DNA from: an uncultured Shewanella sp.
GTDB taxonomy: Bacteria; Pseudomonadota; Gammaproteobacteria; Enterobacterales; Shewanellaceae
Length of the DNA: 44,869 nt
Assembly: GCF_947491715.1 (NCBI RefSeq)
Contig: NZ_CANLKR010000041.1
Coordinates: forward strand, 1 to 44,869
Direction: 5' to 3'
The position numbers and the translations under genes were made by a program. Below, piece by piece: positions 26,878 to 36,783 of the stretch (positions are counted from its first letter, which is position 1; each line of letters starts with the position of its first letter). A model generated the notes under the pieces. That model had not been told where the DNA came from and did not search any database. It saw only the letters and a program-made list of their open reading frames with translations.

Positions 26878-28238
26878 TAGGCTAACCGCTGTAATTCACG
26901 TAATTTTTTATCGTAGGCTTGATCGAAAATTTCCCAGAACAGCTTTTCAAAACCTTGTTGGCGATTAGAGGTGAGCTCTTGATAATAACTTTCATACATA
27001 TTCCACGCCCAATGCTCAGTTGATTGATTTTGAACATCACTCGCGCGGCGATATTTTTTAAAGCGTTTCATTAAGCCTTCAGGTGAAAAGGCTTCTAAAA
27101 TATGTCCAAGGGATTCTGTAATGGCCGTTTGTACCGCTTCATTATGTAATTCAATGGTTTTTAAACTTTCCGCAATCGCGGCTTGAGAGGATAAATGCAC
27201 CGCGCAAGACTGATTATCAAACAAGGTTTTCATGGTATCTTCGTACCCTAAACCGAGTCTCAATGGATTATCTTCTATTGGCTGTAAGTTCTTATTGATA
27301 TGCGCATAACGGCTATTATTAACACTTTGATGTAATGACAGTAGGCCTTTAATCGTGGCTTGCAAGGATCTCCCCATGTCCATTGCCACCGCTTGCATTT
27401 GATTGGAGTCATTTTTATTGCCCACTTGCACTCCAAGGCCTCTAAAAAGTGGCCCCACGGCTAAGTGATTCATGCCCGTACCTAGCTCATCATTCCAATT
27501 GCTCCCAGCATCACTGCTCAGCTCAGACTCAAGTAAATCGAGTGTTTTCTCATCCATAATAAATTTATCCATACTGGTTTTTTGTTTAAGCGCTATTGCT
27601 GAATCGGTATCAAACTCTGAATCCGCTTGAACAATAAAATCTTGACCTTTCCACTGCTGATCTTTACCTAATAAATAATCATCTTCAGGTGTCTCAGCTT
27701 TAGCGACTGGAAGATCATCGTTTAGTAAATCTAACGTCTCTATCTTGCTGGTTTGAAGCGCATCTAAGGCTTCTAATGGATCATCTTTTATCACAGCAGC
27801 GGGGGCAGCAACGATAGGTTCAAACAATTCATCACTTAATAAATCCACATCATTTTCGGTTTGAGGAAATAAGTCTTCTAATGCTTGGCTGCCTTGATGC
27901 TGTTTTCCCGCAGCATGCGCAAAATTAACGCGAACATGATACTGACCCAAAATAAGGGTATCGTTATCTTTGAGTTTGACCTTTTTTTCAAAGCCTATGG
28001 GTAAGGTTGCCCCATTGATATAAACGGGACCCGCCAGCTCCATTAAACAAAATTCGCCATCCACTTTAAGCAACTGACAGTGCTGAGGCTTAATATTGTA
28101 TTCACTGTCATTAAGCACCCAATCGGCACTTGCAGCGGAACCAATTACGCCGCCCGCTTCGTCAAATTTATGTGTTGTCGCCAATCCAGATTCCAATAAC
28201 TGGGTATTCACAACTTGAAATGTAATTGATTTATGCAA
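26877..28238 (-). CDS. FHA-domain T6SS protein (Fha/TagH, VasC)
   Basis: A 453-aa protein. The N-terminal FHA domain covers about 25-105, with the phosphothreonine-binding pattern VIGSAASADW, HCQL and YINGATL. An acidic linker (about 120-245) is followed by the VI_FHA C-terminal domain (about 255-450, ending WEIFDQAYDKKLRELQRL). No Ser/Thr kinase or phosphatase gene lies in the window, as in V. cholerae VCA0112. It is likely an assembly or regulatory scaffold. Confidence 0.94.
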   Translation of the reverse strand: MHKSITFQVVNTQLLESGLATTHKFDEAGGVIGSAASADWVLNDSEYNIKPQHCQLLKVDGEFCLMELAGPVYINGATLPIGFEKKVKLKDNDTLILGQYHVRVNFAHAAGKQHQGSQALEDLFPQTENDVDLLSDELFEPIVAAPAAVIKDDPLEALDALQTSKIETLDLLNDDLPVAKAETPEDDYLLGKDQQWKGQDFIVQADSEFDTDSAIALKQKTSMDKFIMDEKTLDLLESELSSDAGSNWNDELGTGMNHLAVGPLFRGLGVQVGNKNDSNQMQAVAMDMGRSLQATIKGLLSLHQSVNNSRYAHINKNLQPIEDNPLRLGLGYEDTMKTLFDNQSCAVHLSSQAAIAESLKTIELHNEAVQTAITESLGHILEAFSPEGLMKRFKKYRRASDVQNQSTEHWAWNMYESYYQELTSNRQQGFEKLFWEIFDQAYDKKLRELQRLA

Positions 28239-28253
28239 TGACTTGCTCCTTAT

Positions 28254-29261
28254 CTATTGCCTGATCTGGATCAGCACTTTCTTTTTTTGCTGGGTTTTAC
28301 TTAAAAAAGATGACCAACCCAATTGCCCACCTTTCTCATCACCAAGGGTTAACATCGGCGTCGCTTCTTTCGCTAAGGTCAATTCTAAGTCGTAAGCCAT
28401 TTGCTCTCTTAGCACCACTTCCATCACCTTACACAAGGGTTTAAATTCTTTACCTGAAGGTAAAAAATCTTGAAAAGTTTCAAAGGAAAGATTGTCAATA
28501 CAAATCACAAATTTCCCCATGACATCCGTCACTTTCTCACCAATCACCGTGTCTTCACCTAAACTGGCATTCGCTCTGCCAAGTAAAAATTGCTGTGTCT
28601 TGGGGACACGGACTTTTCTTTTTTCCCATTCGCGAATAGACACATGCTTTAAATCGAAACAGTGAGCAATAATGCCCGATACGGTTTGTGGTGAACGACT
28701 TCGCCCAGCCAACATGCCCGCGTAAGCCAACATTTTGCACCAGTTTATGGATGTTTCACCGCGTAAATCTTCGTTTGACAACCCCACAAGTGAAAACACT
28801 TGCTTGGAAAAGGTATCACTCGCATTATCTTGAAATCGAACGTAATAACGATATTTTCGCCAGCTTTTATAAAATAAGGAAATAAGCCTATGATTGAAAA
28901 AATCCAAGAAATTACGCTTCATGCCCTCATCTTCAGGATCGGCAATTTGATCGAGAAGATAATTGGGTAAAGGCGACTGCGCCCCATTTAATCCTAAAAA
29001 AGTGGTATCTAACTGTAAGCGATTATCAAGCCGTCTCGTTAAATTTGAGACATCACTACTGGCAAAACCTAAACTGGGATCGGCAGTAAAAAATAATTGG
29101 CCCTGATTTTCCCAGTCACGACTGTCCGCATCGTTACCTTCGAGACGATGTATCAGCTCCACCAATTGAAAAAAGTTATACGAGCGAACTTTTTCAGGCA
29201 TCCTTGCCTGCCATTCGGGTGGCACTAAATTAACGGCTGCTGCCCGATCTGTATATTCCAT
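28254..29261 (-). CDS. tssG: TssG, T6SS baseplate wedge protein
   Basis: A 335-aa TssG-family protein (VasB type), a partner of TssF and TssK in the wedge. Family features are YNFFQLVELIHRLEG near the N-terminus and NYLLDQIADPEDEGMKRNFLDFFNHRL around 105-130. The start at 29261 overlaps the tssF end by 37 nt and has AGGAA upstream. An alternative Met at residue 21 would remove the overlap, but residues before it look typical. Confidence 0.94.
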   Translation of the reverse strand: MEYTDRAAAVNLVPPEWQARMPEKVRSYNFFQLVELIHRLEGNDADSRDWENQGQLFFTADPSLGFASSDVSNLTRRLDNRLQLDTTFLGLNGAQSPLPNYLLDQIADPEDEGMKRNFLDFFNHRLISLFYKSWRKYRYYVRFQDNASDTFSKQVFSLVGLSNEDLRGETSINWCKMLAYAGMLAGRSRSPQTVSGIIAHCFDLKHVSIREWEKRKVRVPKTQQFLLGRANASLGEDTVIGEKVTDVMGKFVICIDNLSFETFQDFLPSGKEFKPLCKVMEVVLREQMAYDLELTLAKEATPMLTLGDEKGGQLGWSSFLSKTQQKKKVLIQIRQ

Positions 29262-30988
29262 GTATATTTTTCCTGATTATCGGCATTCACCACCACTAAT
29301 TCATGAAACGAATTAATACTGGCATACAAAGAAAAGAACCGGCTAAGCACCGACCCAAATAAAAACAGATCCCCTTCACTACCAAATGCAGACTCTTTAA
29401 GCGTCACTTCAGACTGTAATCCTCTAACGGGTAAGCCTTTTACGATACGCTCCGTTGGGCCTGAAGTGATATTTAAAATGCCCGCTAAGCGTTGTTTGGC
29501 GACCATTTCTGCCTGCCTGTCCACCAGCGCTTTAAAATCATAAGCACGAATAACAGAGCTCAAGGCATCTTTTGATAAGAGTGAGAGGTAATTCAATGAT
29601 AAATTAGAAATTAATGTCCATAACAAGCCCCCATCAAGCGGTGGACGCAGTGACGCTGAAGGTTCTGTAATATTTTTAAAGGTCACAAAACTGGGGGTTT
29701 TATCTGTGGCAATGCAAATATCCCCTTTGCCCAACTCTCTGGGTAACTGCCTGTTGGTACAAGTTAAACGCAATGACACCGCTTCAGTCATATTCACCAT
29801 ATGGGTCTCATCACTGCGCACAAAAGACATCAAATGCTCAAAACCATCATGACGAATACTGCTGCGCACTTTAATACGATAATATAAAGCTAAACGATGA
29901 CGGGTACGTTCAATTTCATGTTGAAAGCTTTCAAAAGGGGTGTAAACGCGATTTTGTCCACGAATTCTGCCCGCATCAGAATCAATCCAACCTTGCACAT
30001 GATCAACACTAAAGATTTCATAATGTCCGCCTTTACGACTCGACGGAATAATGGGGTATTCGGTTCGACGGCCATTGAGTTCAATGGGATCTGCATCATG
30101 CTCAAATAAATTAATCGCAGGCACGCAATAAAGCTGCATGCTCCCTTGATTAATGCGTACATCGGAAGGCAAGGTTTTTGAAAATTTAAAGCGTAATGTA
30201 AAATCACCCGACACATAGGCGGGGATCACCTTATCAATGTTGGTGACATCAACAAAATGAAAGGCCTCAGGAAAGGTAAAATACTCCTGTAAAATACGGT
30301 AGCCTTCATAAACGTTTTTAGGATAAGGCAAAATGGCATCATTGGAATCAAACCCCACCGCTTTTAATGAATTGCGCATCAGAGTATAAGCTTGACCATC
30401 GGCTATCAGTTCAATACTTTGAAGACAGTTATTCAACCACAAATACAGAGTCTTAGCACTATAATCATCGTTACCTAAATAAAAACGAAGATCATTTAAT
30501 CCAATCTGTTGCAAACTGGTTTTAGCTGAGGAATGCAACGCCAAATCAATAGTTGAAGACTCACGTGAGTGAGATGAAATAATGTCATCAACCGTAAAAG
30601 GATAAATGTCCACATCACGACAGGTTCTAAATTGGCAAATGGTATCGGCAACTGGGTGACTCTTCATTTCACAGCCACTTAAGATCAGCTGTTTCTCATC
30701 CATCCCTTCATTCGGGGAGAAAGCCACTATGGTCGTACTGGGCACTGGGCGCAAATAATTCGGCCACAGCATATTGATCATTGAATGGGTCAGCTCTGGA
30801 AAGTCATCATCAATTTTTTCACGTAGGCGCCCAGTTAAAAAAGCAAAGCCTTCCAATAACCTTTCAACATCAGGATCGGTACTCTTGCCGTGTAAATAAC
30901 GGGCCAATTGAGGATGCATATCCGAAAATTCTTTACCTTGCTCTTTTAAAAAAGCAAGCTCATCCCTGAAATATTTATTTTGTGACAC
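29225..30988 (-). CDS. tssF: TssF, T6SS baseplate wedge protein
   Basis: A 587-aa TssF-family protein (VasA type). Typical start: NKYFRDELAFLKEQGKEFS, then HPQLARYL and DPDVERLLEGFAFLTGRLREKIDDDFPELTHSM as a conserved N-terminal block. The C-terminal block has GLPVRGLQSEVTL and FLFGSVLSRFFSLYASINSF. It binds TssG (two copies per wedge in known structures). It starts 2 nt after tssE ends and its 3' end overlaps tssG. Confidence 0.97.
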   Translation of the reverse strand: MSQNKYFRDELAFLKEQGKEFSDMHPQLARYLHGKSTDPDVERLLEGFAFLTGRLREKIDDDFPELTHSMINMLWPNYLRPVPSTTIVAFSPNEGMDEKQLILSGCEMKSHPVADTICQFRTCRDVDIYPFTVDDIISSHSRESSTIDLALHSSAKTSLQQIGLNDLRFYLGNDDYSAKTLYLWLNNCLQSIELIADGQAYTLMRNSLKAVGFDSNDAILPYPKNVYEGYRILQEYFTFPEAFHFVDVTNIDKVIPAYVSGDFTLRFKFSKTLPSDVRINQGSMQLYCVPAINLFEHDADPIELNGRRTEYPIIPSSRKGGHYEIFSVDHVQGWIDSDAGRIRGQNRVYTPFESFQHEIERTRHRLALYYRIKVRSSIRHDGFEHLMSFVRSDETHMVNMTEAVSLRLTCTNRQLPRELGKGDICIATDKTPSFVTFKNITEPSASLRPPLDGGLLWTLISNLSLNYLSLLSKDALSSVIRAYDFKALVDRQAEMVAKQRLAGILNITSGPTERIVKGLPVRGLQSEVTLKESAFGSEGDLFLFGSVLSRFFSLYASINSFHELVVVNADNQEKYTWNIQIGQQPLI

Positions 30989-30990
30989 GA

Positions 30991-31422
30991 CTAAATCACT
31001 CTATATTTTCGGTTATTATCCAGAAAAAGCTCAATTTGAATTTTTTCATCCATGTTTGCTACGACCAAGGTGCCAAGAATATTAAAAGTGAGATTCATTG
31101 GATTGTTTTCATCATTAAAAACAGATACTTCAACATTCTTTATACGAGGTTCAAACTGTTCAATACACTGTTTAATTGACAAGCGGATCTGTAACCCTAA
31201 GTCAAAGCTGCTCAAAGAAGTATCATTAAAATCGAGTAATCCATACTCTGGGCAGCTTTGTGATTCGCCTATACGTGCATTCAATACTCGAGTAATGCTA
31301 CGTTTAATAGAATCCATGGTCTCATCCACTGAAGAATGATCCACCGATACTCTCGGCGCATCAGGGATTAAGCGCTCAAAGAAACTCCTGCCTCCTAATC
31401 TTTTTTCTTCAGTGTCAAACAC
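30991..31422 (-). CDS. tssE: TssE, gp25-like baseplate protein
   Basis: A 143-aa gp25-family protein that seeds sheath polymerization. Features are SFFERL at the N-terminus, SIKRSITRVLNARIGESQSC (gp25 helix), YGLLDFND and the conserved acidic end of the core QFEPRIKNVEV. The length is standard. It lies 6 bp after tssC. Confidence 0.95.
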   Translation of the reverse strand: MFDTEEKRLGGRSFFERLIPDAPRVSVDHSSVDETMDSIKRSITRVLNARIGESQSCPEYGLLDFNDTSLSSFDLGLQIRLSIKQCIEQFEPRIKNVEVSVFNDENNPMNLTFNILGTLVVANMDEKIQIELFLDNNRKYRVI

Positions 31423-31428
31423 CTGTTA

Positions 31429-32904
31429 TTACTCCTGATCCAACTTACCAACCAGTGATAATTCGAAGTTAGCACCCATATATTTGAAATGAGGTCTAAC
31501 CGATAAACTCACTTGATACCAACCTGGATCGCCTTCAACATTTGAGACCGAAATGTTAGCGGCGCGTAAAGGCTTACGGCTACGAACTTCTGCAGGCGGA
31601 TTTTCTTGGTCGGCTACATATTGCTTAATCCAACCATTCAACTCTCTTTCAAGATCTTGACGCTCTTTCCATGCACCAATCTGCTCACGTTGTAGCACTT
31701 TAATGTAGTGGGCTAAACGGTTAATGATCATCATGTAAGGGATCTGCGTGCCTAACTTATAGTTAGTTTCCGCTTCTTTACCTTCTTTGGTCGCAGGGAA
31801 GACTTTTGGCTTTTGAATCGAATTCGCTGAGAAAAACGCTGCGTTATCACTGCCTTTACGCATAGTTAGGCTGATGAAACCTTCTTCGGCTAATTCATAT
31901 TCTTTACGGTCGGTGATCAAGACTTCTGTTGGAATTTTTGACTGCAATGCGCCCATGGTCTCAAACACGTGCACAGGTAGATCGTCCACTGCGCCACCAC
32001 TTTGAGGACCAATGATGTTCGGGCACCAACGATAACTGGCAAAACTTTCTGTTAAACGTGTCGCTAACGCAAAGGCCGTATTTCCCCACAAATAATCTTC
32101 ATGGCTTTCACTCACATTTTCACGGTAGTTAAAGCTATTGATTGGGTTATCAATGGGGTCGTAAGGTACACGTAATAAGAAACGAGGTGCCGTTAACCCT
32201 AAGTATCTTGCATCTTCAGATTCACGTAATCCGCGCCATTTCGTATATTTAGGTCCTTCAAACGTGGCTTTTAGATCTTTTAAATTAGGTAATTCTTCAA
32301 ACGACTGAATGCCAAAGAAATCAGGTGCCACTGACGACAAGAAAGGCGCATGAGCCATTGCGCCCACAGCGGACACGTATTGCAACAACTTCATGTCTTG
32401 AGAAGATGGCGTAAACGCATAGCTGCCAACGATTGCCCCGATTGGTTCGCCACCAAATTGTCCATAACCCGATGAGTAAACATGTTTATACAATCCTGAT
32501 TGCGTCGTCTCAGGCGCAAATTCAAAATCATCTAATAACTCATCTTTAGTGACATGTAATAAATCGATTTTAATATTTTCACGAAAATCAGTACGATCAA
32601 CGAGAAGTTTTAAGCCTCTCCACGCAGATTCAATCTGCTGTACATCTTCATGATGTAATACTTCATCCATTTGTGCACTGATCTTCTGGTCTAACTCAAC
32701 CAGCATTTTGTCAACCAATGCCTTATTAACAGGCTCAGATGTTTTATCCGATCCTAGAATATTTGAAATAAATGCCGCCACCCCTTTCTTGGCAACATCA
32801 TAACCTTCATCAACAGGATCCATACGCGTATGCGCCATGATCTCATCGAGTAGATTACCGCCTTCTAAAGCGGCATTGTCAGTTGTTTGAACTTGACCTT
32901 CCAT
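31429..32904 (-). CDS. tssC: TssC (VipB), sheath large subunit
   Basis: A 491-aa contractile-sheath protein that forms the tubule with TssB around Hcp. Family blocks are VQQIESAWRGLKLLVDRTDF, GEPIGAIVGSYAFTPSS, FLLRVPYDP and the C-terminal LSVRPHFKYMGANFELSLVGKL. It lies 79 bp after tssB; the spacer has no clear terminator. The length agrees with V. cholerae VipB (~492 aa). Confidence 0.98.
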   Translation of the reverse strand: MEGQVQTTDNAALEGGNLLDEIMAHTRMDPVDEGYDVAKKGVAAFISNILGSDKTSEPVNKALVDKMLVELDQKISAQMDEVLHHEDVQQIESAWRGLKLLVDRTDFRENIKIDLLHVTKDELLDDFEFAPETTQSGLYKHVYSSGYGQFGGEPIGAIVGSYAFTPSSQDMKLLQYVSAVGAMAHAPFLSSVAPDFFGIQSFEELPNLKDLKATFEGPKYTKWRGLRESEDARYLGLTAPRFLLRVPYDPIDNPINSFNYRENVSESHEDYLWGNTAFALATRLTESFASYRWCPNIIGPQSGGAVDDLPVHVFETMGALQSKIPTEVLITDRKEYELAEEGFISLTMRKGSDNAAFFSANSIQKPKVFPATKEGKEAETNYKLGTQIPYMMIINRLAHYIKVLQREQIGAWKERQDLERELNGWIKQYVADQENPPAEVRSRKPLRAANISVSNVEGDPGWYQVSLSVRPHFKYMGANFELSLVGKLDQE

Positions 32905-32983
32905 GTGGTGATATCCCTCTAATAAATTTTATATGTCAACATTAGCTAAATCCAACAGTCACCTTTTAAAGTGAGTGACTCAT

Positions 32984-33472
32984 TTAGTCTTGAGCGTCTT
33001 GAAGTTCGCGTAGTAATTGCTCACGTGATGCTTCTTCAGAAAATAACTCTTGCAAGCGAACACGGAAGGAAGGAATGTTACCCAGCGGACCTTTTAGTGC
33101 CACAAGAGCTTCACGAAGCTCAACCAGTTTTTTGATTTCTGGTACTTGTCTTGCCACTTCATCTGGTGTGAAGTCTTTCAACGAATTAAACGATAATTCA
33201 AAAGGCAGCTCACTGCCTTCTTCTTCCACTAACTTATTGGCTACACTACCTGAAACAGATAATTTGCTCTCTTTCATCACAGAAGAAAAATTCGTTTTAT
33301 TGACTGAAACGGCTTCTCTATCTTCAAGCTGAGTGGATTCAGCATGCCCTTTAAAATCGCCTACAACTAATAGTTTTAACGGAAGTTCCATTTCCGCTTG
33401 CGCGTCCCCAGTTGCAGGAACATATTTAATATTAATGCGCTCTTTAGGCGCGACGGTTCCATCTTTAGCCAT
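32984..33472 (-). CDS. tssB: TssB (VipA), sheath small subunit
   Basis: A 162-aa partner of TssC. The start DGTVAPKERINIKYVPATG and the core ELPLKLLVVGDFKGHAE, then VALKGPLGNIPSFRVRLQEL, are diagnostic. An in-frame start 12 nt upstream is possible, but the ATG at 33472 has GGAG about 6-7 nt before it and gives the usual MxKxGxVAPKERI start. This is the first gene of the large T6SS operon. Confidence 0.98.
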   Translation of the reverse strand: MAKDGTVAPKERINIKYVPATGDAQAEMELPLKLLVVGDFKGHAESTQLEDREAVSVNKTNFSSVMKESKLSVSGSVANKLVEEEGSELPFELSFNSLKDFTPDEVARQVPEIKKLVELREALVALKGPLGNIPSFRVRLQELFSEEASREQLLRELQDAQD

Positions 33473-34614
33473 TACAATCTCCATATCATAGATAGTATCG
33501 AAAAATTATTTTTGGGCGCGGCTGTCAACAGAAAACATTGTATTACGTAATGATACAAATATTTCATTCAGTACTCATCTAGATAGTAAACACTCTTAAA
33601 TAGCGTTTACTAATAAAAGATAAAGGTTAATTATTGCCTAGCTTAAACCCGCTTATTAAGGAGGTATCTTACTTCAATGATTTTAAAAATCAACAGACCC
33701 AATACTGACTAAGCTATAGAACATGAAAGAATAAAAATAGAGATAAGCACAACACCAAACAAGCTTTATAAAGCAAAAAAACATGGCATATTCAGAACAC
33801 AACACACTATAAGTAGACCACATTTATAGCGGTATAAATTAATAATCATAAAAATCAGCACTTTAAAATAAAGCCTTCAAAACACACAAGTAAGGTTTGC
33901 TATCCATTAGCCTAGTACAAGAACAATGATGTAAGCACCGGAGAGTTCGATAAATAATAAACAAGGCAACACACTAGACAAAGGTATTAAAATCCATCTT
34001 AATATAAAAATAAAAAAGCACCTAAACTAAATGAAAGTTAAAAATAAACCTTGCAAAAACGTACAATTAGAAAAACTGAAATATTTATTAAAATAAATTC
34101 TGTACTCTTTAATTTAACATAATAAATAAAATCACGATGATTAATTGCCATAAAACCAAATGAGAATGAACAATAAAAAAACAATGACAAGGCTTAAGTT
34201 AATGGGTTAGCATATAAAGGAAGCTCTGCTTTATTCCTCTATTTAAACTGAACACCCTCTAAAATAACTTCATTAGTTTATTAAATTAGCTATTATTGAT
34301 GAAAACAAATAGACCATGATTACAATTAAAGTCAGAGATCTCTTACAAGAAACAGCAAAGATCTCTATTTTATACCCATGGCTATTATTGGCTTAACCGC
34401 TATCGTTAACGACCGAGTCTATCCTCGCCAATCAAAGATTGCATCATTTGGAAAATCTGCCACATTATTTTCATCAACAAGCCGTTGATAAAGGCAAAAA
34501 GAGATGATTATCAACAGCAGCAAACAAACTATCAATTATTCAAAAACATAATATGTATAATCACCTATATTTATACCCGTGATACTCATAAAACCAACAC
34601 ATAAGGAGAGACCA
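33473..34614. other. 1.1-kb AT-rich intergenic region upstream of tssB
   Basis: No convincing gene is present. On the minus strand near tssB there is an exact TTGACA (around 33525) without a well-spaced -10, and the palindrome ATTACGTAAT at 33542-33551 inside TGTAT...ATACA arms, a possible regulator site. No -24/-12 element was found. Around 34320-34510 short plus-strand frames with protein-like composition (HHLENLPHYFHQQAVD) may be remnants of a lost gene. The rest is very AT-rich and could bind H-NS-like proteins. Confidence 0.5.
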
Positions 34615-35445
34615 ATGACGCTCGATTTATCAATGTGGATTTTCTTCCCGCTCACGCTCGCCATCATTGCGATTTTATTGCAAGAATCCAAAGCCGCATT
34701 CGCTTTACTAGCCCTTTTCTTTATTGGCGCCTTATTTGAACAGAAACTCAGGATATTAGGGCTAGTGAGTATTCTGATCGGATTATCTTTAGCCTACAAA
34801 ACCCCATCATTTAGGCCATTTTGGCGCTATGTGAGTTTAGCCATCATCAGTATTTGGGCACTAGCACTATTTTTCCACTTTGTGCCTGGCTTTAACAACC
34901 TACAAGTCTTAAATAAAGTAACGGCAAGCAAAGACAGTATGCCTTTTTCCATATACCTCAACATTGATAAACCTATGTTAATATTTACCTTGATATTGGC
35001 TTACCCTCCTCTTCTTGGTAAAATTAAGGCCGTTACACTAAAGCCAATAATATTCACTTTAATACCTCTATTTGCCTTATTGCCCATCGCAAGCCTTTTG
35101 GGCGCACTCAAACCTGAATTGTCTCTTCCAGGTTGGTGGTGGCTATTTGCATTTAATAACCTCATCTTAGTGTGTGTTGCCGAAGAAGCGCTATTTCGCG
35201 GCTTCTTCCAGCAAGTGATCAGTGCAAAATGCGGATGGATAATAGGACTTCTGATCGCCAGTATTCTTTTTGGACTCGCCCATTTTGCGGGTGGAGCATT
35301 ATTAATGATATTTGCCACGCTGGCTGGTATTGGATATGGCCTTATTTTTCATTTTACTGGTCGACTATGGGCCGCTATTCTCTGTCACTTTGCATTTAAC
35401 TTTGCACACTTAGCCTTTTTTACTTACCCGATGTTGGCAAGGTAA
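34615..35445 (+). CDS. CPBP-family intramembrane metalloprotease
   Basis: A 276-aa polytopic membrane protein with about eight hydrophobic segments. The CPBP (Abi) signature is complete: EEALFRG (EExxxR) around 195, FGLAH (FxxxH) around 222 and HFAFN (HxxxN) around 265, so it should be an active glutamic-type/metal-dependent membrane protease. The ATG at 34615 is chosen over an in-frame start 36 nt upstream because AGGAG lies 6-8 nt before it. Some relatives work in bacteriocin self-immunity or prenyl-protein processing; the role here is unknown. Confidence 0.9.
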   Translation: MTLDLSMWIFFPLTLAIIAILLQESKAAFALLALFFIGALFEQKLRILGLVSILIGLSLAYKTPSFRPFWRYVSLAIISIWALALFFHFVPGFNNLQVLNKVTASKDSMPFSIYLNIDKPMLIFTLILAYPPLLGKIKAVTLKPIIFTLIPLFALLPIASLLGALKPELSLPGWWWLFAFNNLILVCVAEEALFRGFFQQVISAKCGWIIGLLIASILFGLAHFAGGALLMIFATLAGIGYGLIFHFTGRLWAAILCHFAFNFAHLAFFTYPMLAR

Positions 35446-35616
35446 AATAGATAACCATTGAGGCTCCAAAGCTTTAATGGTCATCTTTATTTAAAGAAGA
35501 AAATGTCCTTATCGAATATATTCATTTAAATATTTATGCCCTAAAAATAGATTAACAAACGCTTACATAATACTTGCCATCAAAGGGGGGGATTATCATT
35601 ACTCGCTCTCAAGTGA

Positions 35617-35625
35617 TGTTATAAT
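35617..35625 (+). promoter_or_regulatory. extended -10 promoter candidate
   Basis: TGTTATAAT, an exact extended -10 element (TGnTATAAT), lies 35 bp before the first hydrolase gene. No convincing -35 is seen. The same 9-mer precedes the paralogous gene. Confidence 0.45.
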
Positions 35626-35659
35626 TGTTAGATTCATTTCTCTCCTAACATTATTGATG

Positions 35660-36514
35660 ATGGTAATAAATACGAGTAATAGTCATTACTTCACAACGAA
35701 TGATGGCGTATATTTACATTACCTCGAAAAAGGAAAGGGTCAGCCTCTAGTCTTATTACCCTCATGGAATATTTCTTGTCAGATATTTAAATATCAATTG
35801 GAATCTCTTAGTCATCAATATCGAGTATTAGCGCTCGATATGAGAGGACATGGTCTCTCTGAAAAAGTTTCCCATGGGTACACTACATGTCGCTTTGCTT
35901 ATGATCTTCATGATTTCATAGAACACTTGCACTTAACAAAAGTCATATTACTCGGCCATACCTTTGGTGCTGGCGTTATTTGCTCTTATTTAGAGCTTTT
36001 TAATTCAAGTTCAATAGATAAGCTCATACTTATTGACAGAACAGCCGTACCAATAATTAACTCAAATTGGAACCAAGAGGACATCAAGAATTATGGTCCC
36101 ACCGCTGATGATAAAGCTATTTACAAACTATGCGGCTTAATTTCTCAGACTGAAAATGACTATTATATGGAAGTATTTTTTCACACTTTAGTCAATAACC
36201 TCACGAATAATGATAAAAAACAATTAATCCTCGAAAACAGTAATACCCTACCTAAGAAAGCTGCGGCATCTTTGCTCCATGATACTTTCTACCAAGACTG
36301 GCGTAATGTGTTTCCTGCCATAGATAGACCAACATTGGTGGTTGGTGGCCAAGCGAGTTTAATATCAGCATCCTCACAACTCTGGACCAGCAAACAAATC
36401 CCCAATGCTAAATTAATTATATTTGAAGAAAGTGAAGGAGGTAAACATTACCCTTTTATAGAAAACCCAAAAAAATTTAACCAAATTGTTGACCAATTCA
36501 TAAGAGGAGCTTGA
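35660..36514 (+). CDS. alpha/beta-hydrolase-fold protein with Thr at the nucleophile site
   Basis: A 284-aa protein with clear fold landmarks: the oxyanion-side strand LVLLPSWN, then LALDMRGHGLSEK, the nucleophile elbow LGHTFGAG (about 98-105), strand DKLILIDR, and the C-terminal histidine in EGGKHYPFIENP. The expected GHSxG serine is Thr (codon ACC), so classical esterase chemistry is doubtful. The start at 35660 matches the paralogue; TTG/ATG codons just upstream are alternatives. The ribosome site is weak. Tandem paralogue of the gene at 36784. It may be a pseudoenzyme or binding protein. Confidence 0.85.
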   Translation: MVINTSNSHYFTTNDGVYLHYLEKGKGQPLVLLPSWNISCQIFKYQLESLSHQYRVLALDMRGHGLSEKVSHGYTTCRFAYDLHDFIEHLHLTKVILLGHTFGAGVICSYLELFNSSSIDKLILIDRTAVPIINSNWNQEDIKNYGPTADDKAIYKLCGLISQTENDYYMEVFFHTLVNNLTNNDKKQLILENSNTLPKKAAASLLHDTFYQDWRNVFPAIDRPTLVVGGQASLISASSQLWTSKQIPNAKLIIFEESEGGKHYPFIENPKKFNQIVDQFIRGA

Positions 36515-36742
36515 TGTAAATAAAAGCCATAAGTATTGAATCAATTCAGTCAACAATGTAAGAGGTCACCTGTAATGATCCTACATTATTGACAACTCTG
36601 ACTAAGCCCAAAACATCTATAGCACAAGGAATAGAAAACGTTGCCCAGTAACTTAATGCGAAGCAATAATCAGTGTTAATCAAAAACACAATAACCTATA
36701 TTTTAAATTAATTATTTTTATTTCATGTCCAAATAGAATTTT

Positions 36743-36751
36743 TGTTATAAT
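36743..36751 (+). promoter_or_regulatory. extended -10 promoter candidate of the second hydrolase
   Basis: TGTTATAAT again, with TTCATG 18 bp upstream of the TATAAT as a weak -35. It lies 33 bp before the ATG. Its repetition in front of both paralogues suggests that the promoter was duplicated with the gene. Confidence 0.45.
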
Positions 36752-36783
36752 GTGGTGTTTAATAATAACTAATTGAATATATT

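Noticed and set aside
34319..34507. Short ORFs before the CPBP gene
   Set aside because: Frames are under 40 codons, without ribosome sites and interrupted; kept only as a possible remnant in the intergenic entry.
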